DNA of 32,245 nt from Mesorhizobium sp. (GCA_004017275.1 SAKE01000042.1:1-32245), one strand, 5' to 3'. Positions 17,465 to 26,792 are shown, counted from the stretch's first letter. The notes: generated by a model from the letters alone, not told the origin. Made by a program: numbers and translations.

Positions 17465-18393
17465 TTTCGTCGCCCTGGACCGAGACTGGAAGTCGCTCCA
17501 TGCACGGCGAAAAACACGGGACCTTACGTTACGTCAAGCAGAGATTTTCTGATGGCTGATGGTTTGTCGATTTGACCACGGCGACAATTTAGGCCCCGAA
17601 CGTCCGGGCGCGCGGTATCTTGCGCTCGGATCGATTTAGATGCCCAAATTTTGCATTTTAATACAGCCTTAATTATCCGCATCTAATGTGAGTGGGAACG
17701 CGTATTCAGTTCGAGTAACTCTGCAAAAAAGCCCGCCGCTCTCGCCCGCAAGAGTGGCGGGTTTTTCGGTTGGGAACACTGGTGCGGTCGGTGCGGATGC
17801 TGCCTCAGCACAAGCGCCGTGGGCGTCTTTCTTCCCTCCCCCTTTCCACCAATGTCACGATGCTACTTTTCGCGGCGAAGCGCTGGTCGAGGAGGAAGCT
17901 GAACGCGCCAACCGAAGTCCCCGGCTCTCTGATGCTGGGCACCGGGCCGTCCCCCTAAGCACGCGCTTTGGCGCCGCGGGGGTGCTCGGGCAATCGTTTC
18001 GGTCTCGACGAGATCGTTGCAGAAGAACAGGAGAACGCCTGCCCCACCTGCCAGTTCGATTCTGCTGCTTTACATGCGGCTAGTCTGTTCGCAGCCATCG
18101 GTGAGCGTGCCGGACCGGACTTCTCCGAATGATCGATTCCAATCTTCGGGATAGAAGAGATCAAGGACAGGCTTGGCTGCGTTTCAGGTCAGGATCGCTC
18201 GCTCATGCTACATCGAGCATGGATGTGCCCAACTGCGGTCGGATCAGAACGCGCAAGACGGGATGAGTCCCTATTGACCACAGTGCAGGACGAGCATCGC
18301 AATAGTCTTGACGGGGCTTTATTGCTTTCAGCGGTAACCGCCACTATGTAGCGACACTTCGCCGACTGTCTTTCAAGCCACCCGGAGAGTTTC
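17465..18393. other. Gap without a convincing gene before mucR
   Basis: This stretch holds an AT-rich segment around 17640-17700, an isolated strong terminator at 17732-17766 and the leader of mucR. One plus-strand frame (about 17960-18132) ends in a coding-like stretch with a CPTC pair (ENACPTCQFDSAALHAASLF) but has no start codon, so I do not call it. A small inverted repeat CATGCT-N6-AGCATG lies near 18202-18219. Confidence 0.4.
17732..17766 (+). terminator. Intrinsic terminator, possibly of a small RNA
   Basis: The stem CCCGCCGCTCT / AGAGTGGCGGG (11 pairs, one G-T) closes a short loop and is followed by TTTTT; AAAAAA on the left makes it usable in both directions. No protein gene ends nearby on the plus strand. 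It may close a small RNA transcribed from the AT-rich segment around 17640-17700, or, on the minus strand, a lost gene. Confidence 0.7.
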
Positions 18394-18861
18394 ATGACAG
18401 AAGAAGCCGACAACACCGTCGCCGTCCTCATCGAGCTCACCGCCGATGTCGTCTCAGCCTATGTCTCCAGCAATCCGGTCCCGGTGGGTGAACTCCCTGC
18501 CCTGATCGGCCAGGTGCACGCGGCACTCAAAGGCACGGCCGGCGCCAGTATTTCCGCAGAAGAACCGGAGGTTCTCAAGCCTGCCATATCGATCAGGAAG
18601 TCGGTGACGCCGGACCACATCATCTGCCTTGAGGACGGCAAGAAGTTCAAATCGCTCAAGCGCCATCTGTCGACCCATTATGGGCTGACGCCGGACGCAT
18701 ATCGCGCCAAATGGGGTCTGCCGGCTGATTATCCCATGGTCGCGCCGAATTACGCCGCCACGCGCTCGGCATTGGCCAAGACGATGGGTCTCGGACGCAA
18801 ACCAGTAGAGCCGGAACAGCCGGCACCGGCGAAGCGGACCCGCAAGAAGGTCGCAGCTTGA
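18394..18861 (+). CDS. MucR/Ros-family zinc-finger transcriptional regulator
   Basis: DNA-binding regulator of 155 residues. In rhizobia this family controls exopolysaccharide, motility and symbiosis genes. The domain signature is complete: Cys78-X2-Asp81-X9-His91-X3-His95 within CLEDGKKFKSLKRHLSTHYG, followed by LTPDAYRAKWGLPADYPMVA, which is highly typical. The start at 18394 is well placed behind GGAGAG. A terminator lies 63 bp downstream, so it is a single-gene unit. The C-terminus is basic (KRTRKKVAA). Which paralogue it is (mucR, ros or rosR) cannot be told. Confidence 0.93.
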   Translation: MTEEADNTVAVLIELTADVVSAYVSSNPVPVGELPALIGQVHAALKGTAGASISAEEPEVLKPAISIRKSVTPDHIICLEDGKKFKSLKRHLSTHYGLTPDAYRAKWGLPADYPMVAPNYAATRSALAKTMGLGRKPVEPEQPAPAKRTRKKVAA

Positions 18862-18923
18862 TTTCAGCAATCGAGCTTTGTTCTGGGGTACGCAGTTGCC
18901 ATTGGCTCTGTCCGGAATATGAA

Positions 18924-18945
18924 AAGGCGGGGTCTATCCCGCCTT
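18924..18945 (+). terminator. Intrinsic terminator after mucR-family gene
   Basis: Perfect stem AAGGCGGG / CCCGCCTT with a 6-base loop, preceded by A residues and followed by CCCTTTC, 63 bp after the stop at 18861. The U-run is weak, but the position and symmetry fit a terminator for the regulator gene. Confidence 0.65.
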
Positions 18946-19073
18946 CCCTTTCAAGCCGCTTGGCTTCCCCGGGACTCCGCGCAGCCTTGCAGCAGCCTGC
19001 ATTTCGCGCGACCGTCAGTACATCCGGGCGGACCGCGTCCATCCGCTGTTGACAGGAGCCAGGGGAAAAAATT

Positions 19074-19286
19074 TCAGCCAGCTTTGCTGAGGCTGCCAGC
19101 TGAGGACTTTCCGGTGCGGCGGTCCTGTTCGATTTCATAGTTGATCTTCTGGCCATCAGCGAGGGTCGAGAGGCCTGCTCGTTCAACGGCGGAAATGTGG
19201 ACAAAAACATCCTGACCGCCATTGTCGGGCTGGATAAACCCAAATCCCTTTGTGCTGTTTAACCACTTCACCGTTCCAGTCGCCAT
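19074..19286 (-). CDS. Cold-shock protein (CspA family)
   Basis: Single-domain OB-fold RNA/DNA chaperone of 70 residues. Both RNA-binding motifs are intact: RNP1 KGFGFIQ and RNP2 DVFVHIS; the opening TGTVKWLNSTKGFGFI is diagnostic. The start at 19286 is chosen because it gives the canonical length and AAAGGAAAA lies 6-10 bases upstream; an in-frame extension to 19424 lacks family resemblance. The gene faces the mucR-family gene convergently. A long leader with a strong hairpin (19385-19417) is compatible with post-transcriptional control. Confidence 0.95.
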   Translation of the reverse strand: MATGTVKWLNSTKGFGFIQPDNGGQDVFVHISAVERAGLSTLADGQKINYEIEQDRRTGKSSAGSLSKAG

Positions 19287-19384
19287 ATGCGTTTTCCTTT
19301 GTAACAAATGCAACGTCGGCAGGCCGTCAGGCCAGTCCCGATTCATAACCGAAACTTCTGCGTCAGGGCAGTAAAAACGAGAAA

Positions 19385-19417
19385 GTTGCAAGGCCGGTTT
19401 TGACCGGCGGCTGCAAC
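19385..19417. promoter_or_regulatory. Two-tier hairpin in the csp leader region
   Basis: Outer arms GTTGCA (19385-19390) and TGCAAC (19412-19417) enclose inner arms GCCGGT (19393-19398) and ACCGGC (19403-19408) with a TTTG loop. It lies 99 bp upstream of the cold-shock start, where csp mRNAs usually carry structured leaders. It has no T-run, so it is not an ordinary terminator. Confidence 0.5.
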
Positions 19418-19424
19418 CTCTCAT

Positions 19425-19847
19425 GTATCGTCCAGCACCCCCCGTTGGGGCTCACGTCACGACACGCCTTGCGGCCCCGATGCGATACCTGAGAGGGACG
19501 GCGCTGCAAGCGCTACGAGCCGGGGCGACGAGAAGTTGATCGCTTGGGGCAAATGGGGGCCCAGGACGAAGCCGGTATAGAACGGTTCGGCCTCGCCGGT
19601 TCAGACGGAAGCGGGCCGTCGGCCTTTCCCGCGGCAGGTCCACCCGGCCCAAGGATGCACGATTTTCGTGAGAGGTGGTCCTATGCAAAAGCCACACGTG
19701 GGCAGTAGATGTCCCCCCGGCCGGACAGGCCAAGAGCTTTAAGGAATCGACATTGCCGCTGCTCCCGCCTTTGATCCGCCACCTCAAATCTCCTGACCTG
19801 TTTGGCAGCCTTGACCGCCTGCCGGCGCTTGGCAAACCAGTCAGTGA
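19425..19847. other. Gap with no recognisable gene
   Basis: Open frames exist on both strands, but none shows a known domain, a ribosome-binding site or consistent coding character. Near 19785 the plus strand encodes HLKSPDLF, which resembles the first residues of GabD-type dehydrogenases (LKDPxL). It could be a shattered piece of the missing N-terminus of the next gene. Confidence 0.35.
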
Positions 19848-21228
19848 GCGCACATTTGTGGTCCTCACCCATCGACAGGCGAAGTGCTGGCAGAGCTTCC
19901 CGACATGGGCGTCGAGGAGACACGCACTGCGATCGATAGAGCATATAGAGCGCAGCCTGGATGGGCGGCATTGACGGCCCGTGAACGCAGCGACGTTCTG
20001 TGGCGCTGGCATCAGCTGATTATCGACCACGCCGATGACCTTGCCGCGAGTATTGACCGCGGAAATGGGCAAGCCCCTTGCCGAGGCTAACTCGGAAGTG
20101 TCGCATGCGGCGGCGTACCTGCAATGGTACGCCGAAGAGGCCAACCGCATCTATGGCGAGACGATCTCCGCGCCATCGACGGACCGTCGCCTGCTGGTGA
20201 TCAAGCAGCCGATCGGCGTCGTCGGCACGATTACGCCGTGGAATTTCCCGGCCTCCATGGTGGCGCGCAAGATCTCGCCGGCCTTGGCCGCGGGCTGCAC
20301 GATCGTGCTGAAACCCGCTGAACAGACGCCGCTCGTGGCGGGTGCAATGTTTGCCCTTGCGCATGAGGCTGGCTTTCCCGAAGGCGTGGTCAACCTGATC
20401 TATGCGTCTGAAGGCGATGCCGTCGGCCGTGAACTCTGCACAAACCCCAAGGTCCGCAAGATCAGCTTCACCGGCTCGACCGAGGTCGGCCGACTGCTCA
20501 TGCGCCAATGCTCGGACCAGATCAAGAAGGTCAGTCTCGAGCTCGGCGGCAATGCGCCTTTCATCGTCTTTGACGATGCAGTCGTCGATGCGGCAGTCGA
20601 CGGTGCTATCCAGGCCAAGTTCCGCAACGCGGGTCAAACCTGCGTTTCCGCAAACCGCCTTTACGTCCAATCGGGCGTTCACGATGAATTTGTCGACAAA
20701 TTCGTGGAGCGGGTTCGCCAGCTCCAGGTTGGTGACGGTTTCGATCCAGGTGTCGCCATTGGCCCGCTGATCGACAGGCATGCGCTCACCAAGATCGAAT
20801 CGCACATCGCCGATGCCGTCGCAAAAGGCGGTACAATTCGCCGCGGGGGCGAACGCATTGGCAAGGATGGCACGTTTTTCCAACCGACGGTCCTCACTGA
20901 AGTCTCCAGCGAGATGACCATTGCGCAAGAGGAGACATTCGGGCCGCTGGCCCCAACCATTCGCTTCGACGATGCGGATCAGGTTGTGCACGAGGCCAAT
21001 GACACGATCTACGGCCTCGCCGCTTACTTCTATGCCTCGAACCTGCTGCGTGTCTGGCGTGTGGCCGAGGCATTGGAGTATGGCATGGTGGGCATCAACA
21101 CGGGACGCATGTCATCGGAAGCCGCACCCTTCGGCGGGATGAAGCAGTCCGCCATCGGACGGGAGGGTTCGCGCCACGGGCTCGAGGATTACCTCGAAAT
21201 GAAATACCTCTGCATGGGCGGCATCTGA
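19848..21228 (+). pseudogene. gabD: Succinate-semialdehyde dehydrogenase, N-terminally damaged and frameshifted
   Basis: NAD(P)-dependent aldehyde dehydrogenase oxidising succinate semialdehyde to succinate in GABA use. The main frame (20035-21228) holds the Rossmann and catalytic parts: TPWNFPASMVARKISPALAA, FTGSTEVG, the general-base Glu in SLELGGNAPF, the catalytic Cys in NAGQTCVSANR, and EETFGPLAP. The C-terminus is complete (FGGMKQSAIGREGSRHGLED). The part before it is in another frame (HPSTGEVLAELPDMG, then EETRTAIDRAYRAQPGWAAL). The two join at about 20045 only with one extra base removed. Upstream of 19848 a stop closes that frame, so the first ~30-35 residues and the start codon are lost. 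It is probably non-functional even if the frameshift is an artefact. Confidence 0.82.
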
Positions 21229-21374
21229 AGCATCCGCATGTCAGCCGTCAGATCTTTGCTCTCAAGCTTCCGCTCGCCACCCGAGAACCGAATTCGAACT
21301 GAAGAGCCATCATGGTTGCAACCCAAACAGCTGTCCCTGATGGTCAGTCAGCAGTTCCTGAGCATCCCGGCTTT

Positions 21375-21623
21375 CTAATCGCCGCGAAGTATCTTTGCTT
21401 CAAGCGCGGCTGCCACGAAAGCTCTTCGAGCCGCTGCTGGATAAGTCTCCCCACGCAACACCTGCAGACAGGCGTCCATCGCGGCCTTCCGTTTCACGGT
21501 CTGACGTTGAAGATCCCGTAGCAAGATAGCGGCCGCGTCATTGACCTCGAACACGATCCGCTCTGAGCTGTGGTGGCTAACCTGAACAACGACTGGCCTC
21601 TCAAATCTGCTCAAGCCGGTCAT
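21375..21623 (-). CDS. DUF982 family protein
   Basis: An 82-residue protein of unknown function from a family largely confined to rhizobia and relatives. It shows the family pattern: FERPVVVQ at the start, a middle strand (ERIVFEVNDAAAILLRDL), a helix with a conserved Cys (KAAMDACLQVLRGE), and the ending AARRAFVAAALEAKILRGD. The start at 21623 is preferred over 21692 because AGGAG lies 7 bases upstream and the plus-strand paralogue at 28676 begins at the same residue. The two are clearly close paralogues. Confidence 0.8.
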   Translation of the reverse strand: MTGLSRFERPVVVQVSHHSSERIVFEVNDAAAILLRDLQRQTVKRKAAMDACLQVLRGETYPAAARRAFVAAALEAKILRGD

Positions 21624-21858
21624 TTCTCCGCTCCTGTGAGGCGAATAGGCCTCGGTCGCACTTCTTTGCCGAGCCGAATCGGCTCGCTGCATCTTCGTCG
21701 CTGAACTTAGCCACTCGCGACCGATGTGCGGTTGTCTGATTCACGGCGAGATTGCGTGAGACTGCCGTTTTGCCGTTAATGTCGAGACCTGTTCCTGCTT
21801 TCGGCTATCCCTGAAATCCCGACACAATGCCCCCCTCAGCGTGCCCCGTGCCAGACTC

Positions 21859-22161
21859 CTATACCTGCACTTTTCCACGGCCGGACTTGCAGGCAGAGAG
21901 CCATTGCATGGCGGAAATTGCATCTTCCAATATGGCGGCCCGTTTCGCAAAGCCGAAAAAGGCATTGCGCGCTGCGCTTACAGGTTTTCGCCCATCGTAT
22001 GCGTCATAGCAGGTCCTGAGGGCGGCTTCGTGGATCAGGTCTCTGCGATCTTCTGGCCATTCATTGAGGAAGTCGACGGCGTCCGCAAGGCTGGCAATCT
22101 CCTGCACGATGTAGGTTGCACGCTTCACAAAAACTGGGCTGCTGAAAGCCTCTGGGTTCAT
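21859..22161 (-). CDS. DUF982 family protein (divergent paralogue)
   Basis: A 100-residue protein with the DUF982 layout: FSSPVFVKRATYIVQEIASL, then DAVDFLNEWPEDRRDLIHEA, a Cys-containing helix (ALRTCYDAYDGRKPVSAARN), and AFFGFAKRAAILED. The WPEDRR turn is the classical family hallmark. The start at 22161 has a near-perfect GGGAGGAACGA site; an in-frame extension to 22230 is unlikely. It shares the strand of the other DUF982 gene 235 bp away but is only distantly similar, so not a recent duplicate. Confidence 0.78.
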   Translation of the reverse strand: MNPEAFSSPVFVKRATYIVQEIASLADAVDFLNEWPEDRRDLIHEAALRTCYDAYDGRKPVSAARNAFFGFAKRAAILEDAISAMQWLSACKSGRGKVQV

Positions 22162-22339
22162 TCGTTCCTCCCGACCTGCTGAACAGCTGGTTTGCGTGAA
22201 CAGGTGCCTCATCGACAACTCGCCGACCATTGCAGAATGTGTTGTCAGAGCAATGACGGTTTAAGAGGAAAGCAGCGGCGTACGAAACGCTTGATACATC
22301 CTCCGGCGTTGACCCGCCACCAGGATCCGGCACCGCCTC

Positions 22340-22497
22340 TCGGGAAAAGGTGGCTCATATGAATGCCGAGAGATCGCGCGATCTCCAAAACTGGCCTCAG
22401 CCTCAAACGTCGCTGCGACCAGCCGCTCCTTCTCCTCCCGAAACCAGCGCCGGCGCCGCTCGACCGACGTGATCACCTCGATCTGATGCTTCGTCAC
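22340..22497 (-). pseudogene. IS66-family TnpA (OrfA) remnant
   Basis: The minus strand starts MTKHQIEVITSVERRRRWFR followed by EEKERLVAATFE, the diagnostic opening of IS66 accessory protein TnpA. The continuation LGIHMSHLF (the helix-turn-helix end) is in another frame, so a frameshift lies near 22370. After about 22340 the similarity ends. Neither TnpB nor TnpC nor terminal inverted repeats are seen. It is a fossil left by an old insertion or recombination. Confidence 0.65.
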
Positions 22498-22615
22498 AGG
22501 GCTACTTCCAGTGCTCGCATGGACTTGCGGCCTTCAGCCTACCTGAGCAAGGCGGTCGTCACCGTCGAGATACGAGACAACCAGACCATCGCCGCCAAAG
22601 TGTCGGTCCTGCTAT

Positions 22616-24573
22616 TTAAGTATCTAGCTCCTGACCAACCGGCTCCGCGGCAATGCCAGGAATTTCGCTTATCCGGACAGGTTTCCCGATTAAATAGCCT
22701 TGAGCTTCATCACATCTGACGCATCGCAGATAGTCGAGCTGTTCGGGAGTTTCTACGCCTTCGGCTGTTACCTCAATTCGAAGCTCATGTGCCAACTCAA
22801 CCAATGATCTTACAATCGCGGCACAGTCCGCATCGGTGAGCATATCCTGGACAAAAGATCGGTCGATCTTGAGCCGCGAAAGCGGCAATTTACGAAGATA
22901 GGTCAGTGATGAATAGCCGGTGCCAAAATCGTCAAGAGCAACTGTGACGGATAGGGAAATTAACGATTGTAATAATGAAATCGTTTCTTCAAAATTCGAA
23001 ATCAGCACAGTTTCTGTGATCTCGACCTCGAGTCTTCGGGGGTCCAAACCGGCTTCAGCCAAGGCCACTACAATTCCATCCAGCAAGGCTTTATTCCTAA
23101 GCTGCACTACCGACAAGTTGACGGAGACCCGCAAGTCGCGCGGCCAGCGCGCCGCTGCCAAACAAGCCGTTTTGACGACCCAGTGTCCGATGGAGTGAAT
23201 CAAATCCGTTTCTTCAGCGATGGGTATGAACTCTGTCGGAGGGATCTGGCCAAGGGTCGGATGCTGCCATCGCAGAAGCGCTTCAAAACCTCGGATGCGA
23301 TCGCTCCCGAGGTCGAGAAAGGGTTGAAATGCGAGCCAAAGCTGGTCGTTGGCAAGCGCAGATGCCAGATCGCGTTCAAGGGCATGGCGCCTGGCAGCAG
23401 CTTCATCGTCGCTTGGGCTGAAAAACTGGATGGACCCCGCCCCCAGCGTCTTAGCCCTGTGTAGCGCGGTATCGACGCACCGCAGGAGTTGGTTGGCATC
23501 CAAACCGTCAGTGGGCGCCAAAGCGATACCTATAGAGGCCCTGCAATATATTTCGCGCCCTTCGATCAAGAACGGGGCGCGCATGGCCTCTATGATCTGT
23601 TTGGCCAAGGACCTGATTTGATCTGGCCTGATATCGCGCGTAGCGATTATTGCAAATTCGCCGCCCTCCAATCTCGCAATGCCATCGCTCTCCCGCGTCG
23701 ATCTCCGAAGTCTCGCAGCCACTTCAACCAAAAGGGCATCCGCCATGGCTCGGCCAAAGCGATCATTCACCTCGGCAAAATTGTTAAGATCGAACAAAAG
23801 CAACGCAAAGTGCTGGTCAAACTGCTTTGCGTCCACCAACGCGTTCTCCAGCCGCTCGTTGAAGCTGAACCGGTTTGGCAAACTCGTTAGAACATCCCTG
23901 CGAATGGCATTTTCGCTTTCCGCTTGCAGAATGAAGCGTCGGGTAAATTCGACCGCGTGAGCGAGCACTGCGCGAAACAGCGTGATGGCGTAGCTCACTA
24001 TCAGGATTGCGACGAGCAGATTGATGGCGCCTTCCACCCACGCAATCGCAAGCATCGAACCGACGAAGATCGGCAGCGTATACGCGACGGCCGCAATGGG
24101 AATCGTGTAAAAAGAAGCGGCACCGCCCGCGATCATCCCGGCGCTCAGGCAGGTAATGACAACCTGGGCGGCACTTGTTGCCCCGCTGAAGAACAGAACG
24201 GGAAGTGCTCCCCACCAAGTGCCGAACAGGAAGGCGTTCCGCACCAGGTTTTGTGTTGCTCGGCGAGACACCGACCGGGTTTGACTGACTGAAACGATGA
24301 TCTCGCTCTTAGGCCTACGAACCCAGCGGCGGCGATGATGACACTCGCCCAGAGGATGGCTTTCGTTTGGTCGGGCGAGCCCCAAAGCGCCATAACAAGA
24401 GTGGCCGCATTGAGTATGTTCGCAACCATGCCAAGAGGCGTGTTGCGAAGCACGATACTGACCTGCTCCGCCCTGATTCGGCCGGCAAGTGGTTCGATCG
24501 TCGAGGGCCCGCCAAAAGCCCGCAAATCTCCCGCCAGAAGGTCACCGAACCTTGCGGCAGACCGACGCTGCAT
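22616..24573 (-). pseudogene. Membrane GGDEF-EAL protein, degenerate GGDEF, apparent frameshift near 24300
   Basis: Cyclic-di-GMP protein of about 652 residues once repaired. The start at 24573 (GGGGGAG upstream) gives a first hydrophobic pair (MVANILNAATLVMALWG and AILWASVIIAAAGFVGL). The frame then changes at about 24300 (one base missing) and continues with further membrane helices (to about residue 205). A GGDEF domain follows at about 225-385 and an EAL domain at about 400-645. The GGDEF signature reads EGGEF (residues near 303) instead of GGDEF, so cyclase activity is unlikely. The EAL domain keeps GFEALLRW, the metal-site acidic residues (VEITET) and DDFGTGYSS, so phosphodiesterase activity is plausible. 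A shorter product could start within the second frame at 24385. It is a single gene with no obvious operon partner. Confidence 0.85.
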
Positions 24574-25367
24574 CACTCTTTCACTCCCCCGCGCTAGAGT
24601 AGGTGCTTCGTGTGGGTCCCTAGCACAGAGCAATTCGGAAAAAGTAAATTTCAACCGCGAAATTTGGATACCCAAGTTGCGAAGCCAAGAGCTCCCAAAA
24701 TTCAAAGATAGCGAAAATCGCGATGCTCCCTTAGGACATAGCCGACCTAACCTGATCCATGTTTTCGTAATTGTGGCGGTTGGCGAATCGGGCTTTCTGT
24801 TTCGACGCATGCCAGGCTAAGCTGGCTCAATGAGCCGGCTTATACTCGAAGGGATCGAAATTCGTCGATGGTTTCGATCTCGCCGTCTTCGAGTTCGTCG
24901 ATCGGGAGAAAACCGCTATCCCGACCGCGTACGTCTCGATGCAGAATGGGCGCGCCGGGCGCGCCGTAAATGGGAACGCCTGATTGTAGGCTTTGCAGTA
25001 TGTTTGCCTCAGGCTACGGGCGTGAGGCGGACCCAGCGGAGGCCGTCTATGTCGAGCTACGCTTGCGGTCGACGATGTCGCCGGCGGAGCTCGAGGTCCA
25101 GCGCAGGGGCTACGCTGCCGCTCTACACTGACGACCGGTGATCCAGGCAATCGAGCAGGGTGCCCACGCACCACCCCGCGCGTCTGGATCAACGACAATG
25201 AGGGCTGTGGAACAAGCCTGGTCAGCGCCACCTCTTGCGACTTCTCAACCCGGTGAAGGGAAGCCGAGGCGATGTGCCCCAAGTGCGGCTTTGGGATTGC
25301 CGAGCGGTTGTCGAGCGGCAATCTGTGCCCGGCCACTCGTGCCACCCGGCATGCTTCCATCAACAGC

Positions 25368-25475
25368 ATGAATCGATCGCTCGTGATCGATTCCGAAAAT
25401 GCGTTGGACGCGTCTGATGCACTCGGGAACATGGAGGTATGGATAGGAGCGGCCACCATCTTCATTGCATTCTGA
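25368..25475 (+). CDS. Possible small membrane peptide, interrupted by TGA
   Basis: The frame starts at an ATG at 25368 (MNRSLVIDSENALDASDALG) and runs into a hydrophobic segment (VWIGAATIFIAF) that ends at TGA. The same frame continues in membrane-like fashion (IFCGFAMGPAKATAWAI) to a second TGA. If the first TGA were TGG the protein would be about 53 residues with one transmembrane helix. It is probably a remnant or a chance frame. Confidence 0.2.
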   Translation: MNRSLVIDSENALDASDALGNMEVWIGAATIFIAF

Positions 25476-25525
25476 ATCTTTTGCGGCTTCGCGATGGGCC
25501 CAGCAAAGGCGACTGCGTGGGCGAT

Positions 25526-25545
25526 ATGATCGTCATGACGATCAT
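25526..25545. repeat. 20-bp perfect palindrome
   Basis: The sequence ATGATCGTCATGACGATCAT reads the same on both strands with no spacer. There is no loop and no T-run, so a dimeric protein-binding site is more likely than a terminator. It lies about 180 bp upstream of the hypothetical gene at 25725. Confidence 0.6.
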
Positions 25546-25724
25546 GCTGACAGGACAAGAGATCGGGAGCGTAGGCCCAGGCGTCGGAGGTGAGCAGCTC
25601 TCGTCATGGCTTGGACGGCGGCAACGTCTCCGAAAACCTTTGGAGAATGCGTGGCTGCGGGTGGACGAAGGCGTGCGCTCCGCCTAGAGGACACTCGCAA
25701 CTCCCCTAAATCCACGAGATCACC

Positions 25725-26153
25725 ATGAGGCAGCCGCAGCGCCCCTTTGTCGTCGAGATCAAACAGAAGCGTGAGCTCGTGAAGCGGCCACAGTCGATCT
25801 GGGGCGGCATCGACCTGGCTGCCATCGCGAACGAACTCTCCGAAGCGAAGAAGGAAGGTGCGATCGCTGAAGCGACGCCGCAGCCGATTTTTGCCGAGGA
25901 TGGTCGTCCACAGCCCATGCCTACCACCGGCGAAGCTGCATCCGATGCCAAGGACGAGATCGTACCCGACGGATCGCTTCCCAAGCCGCCGACGGTTGAG
26001 GAAGCGCCGATGGCGGAAGCATCGCACGAACAGACTGGGCGCAGACGAACCCGCAAGTTAAAGCGGTGGCAGAAAGATGTTTCTTTGCCGCGAGGTCAAC
26101 GATGGAAGCGGCGCCTGCCATGGGTCCTCCGCCAGAGCCGGGCTCAGCGGTAG
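25725..26153 (+). CDS. Hypothetical rhizobial protein, 142 residues
   Basis: I cannot assign a function. The opening RPFVVEIKQKRE plus SIWGGIDLAAIANEL resembles short conserved proteins of rhizobial accessory DNA that start RPFxVEIK and carry an SIWGxxDL motif. The middle (residues 45-100) is Pro/Ala/Glu-rich and probably disordered; the C-terminal 40 residues are strongly basic (RRRTRKLKRWQKD), suggesting nucleic-acid contact. No strong ribosome-binding site precedes the ATG. The region after about residue 115 (LPRGQRWKRRLPWV) may be outside the original gene. Confidence 0.55.
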   Translation: MRQPQRPFVVEIKQKRELVKRPQSIWGGIDLAAIANELSEAKKEGAIAEATPQPIFAEDGRPQPMPTTGEAASDAKDEIVPDGSLPKPPTVEEAPMAEASHEQTGRRRTRKLKRWQKDVSLPRGQRWKRRLPWVLRQSRAQR

Positions 26154-26246
26154 GTCGACTGCGCCAGGATTGAAGCCCTTGTCAAACTGTTCACGACAGA
26201 CGCAGCAGTGCGTCCAAGTAACGAAGACGTCCGTACTGGCCATCCA

Positions 26247-26792
26247 TCAGCTCCTCTCGGAGTTCGGTGCGAGAATGAAATCGAAAACGGGCTCAGGCAG
26301 CTGGCCAGGCATCGGCTCTCGCAAAGCAGTCGGGAACGTTGTGGCCGCTTCGGCCTCTGCCGCGAGCGCGGCAGGTGTGATTCCGAGTGCGGCCTCAAAG
26401 GGCCGGCTCGGCAGAAGCGCCACCCGACGAAAAAGCCCTGCAGCTCTTGCCGCATGCCGCAAGGCAGCGGCCCGCTTTCCCTCGCGGATCTTCACCCCGG
26501 CCGCCGCCAACAGGATCAATGCCTTGAAGAACAGGCGATGCTGGGCGCTTTGTTTCGCAGCATGCCAAAGAGGCTCCCAAGCCTCATGAGCTTCCCAGTA
26601 ATACCCGTGGTTGAAAAGGTCGATTCCCCATCGGAACACGTTTGAACTGAGTGATTCCTCGACTGTAACAAGGGTGACCGGGTCGCTTTGATAACTGTGA
26701 CCCAACGGGTCGCGAACCGGATGTGGATGTTTGCCAGGCAGGTATGCGTAGCCCGGAAAATTCTTTTCAGGCAGCAGGCGAGGACGTGACAT
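26247..26792 (-). CDS. DUF309 family protein
   Basis: A 181-residue protein with the DUF309 helix pair: NHGYYWEAHEAWEPLWHAAK (the conserved AHE and W residues) followed by RLFFKALILLAAAGVKIREG. The N-terminus (RPRLLPEKNFPGYAYLPGKH PHPVRDPLGH) matches the usual lead-in of alphaproteobacterial members, so the start at 26792 is preferred over the in-frame ATG at 26927. The function is unknown; the conserved His/Glu/Trp residues hint at metal or ligand binding. It is divergent to the MFS gene at 26984. Confidence 0.82.
   Translation of the reverse strand: MSRPRLLPEKNFPGYAYLPGKHPHPVRDPLGHSYQSDPVTLVTVEESLSSNVFRWGIDLFNHGYYWEAHEAWEPLWHAAKQSAQHRLFFKALILLAAAGVKIREGKRAAALRHAARAAGLFRRVALLPSRPFEAALGITPAALAAEAEAATTFPTALREPMPGQLPEPVFDFILAPNSERS

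Larger units (their letters stand above)
24574..25724. other. Long stretch without a convincing gene
   Basis: Frames on both strands are open for up to about 240 codons, but none has a domain, a good start or normal composition. A possible 35-residue plus-strand peptide lies at 25368-25475 and a 20-bp palindrome at 25526-25545 (both listed separately). The region may be decayed accessory DNA. Confidence 0.4.

Noticed and set aside
17960..18132. Plus-strand frame with a CPTC motif
   Set aside because: It has coding-like composition at the end but no start codon or family, and stops bracket it closely.
24827..25558. 243-codon minus-strand open frame
   Set aside because: No domain, Pro/Arg/Ser-rich composition, no good start signal and no repeated pattern of coding use. 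The region is better described as empty.
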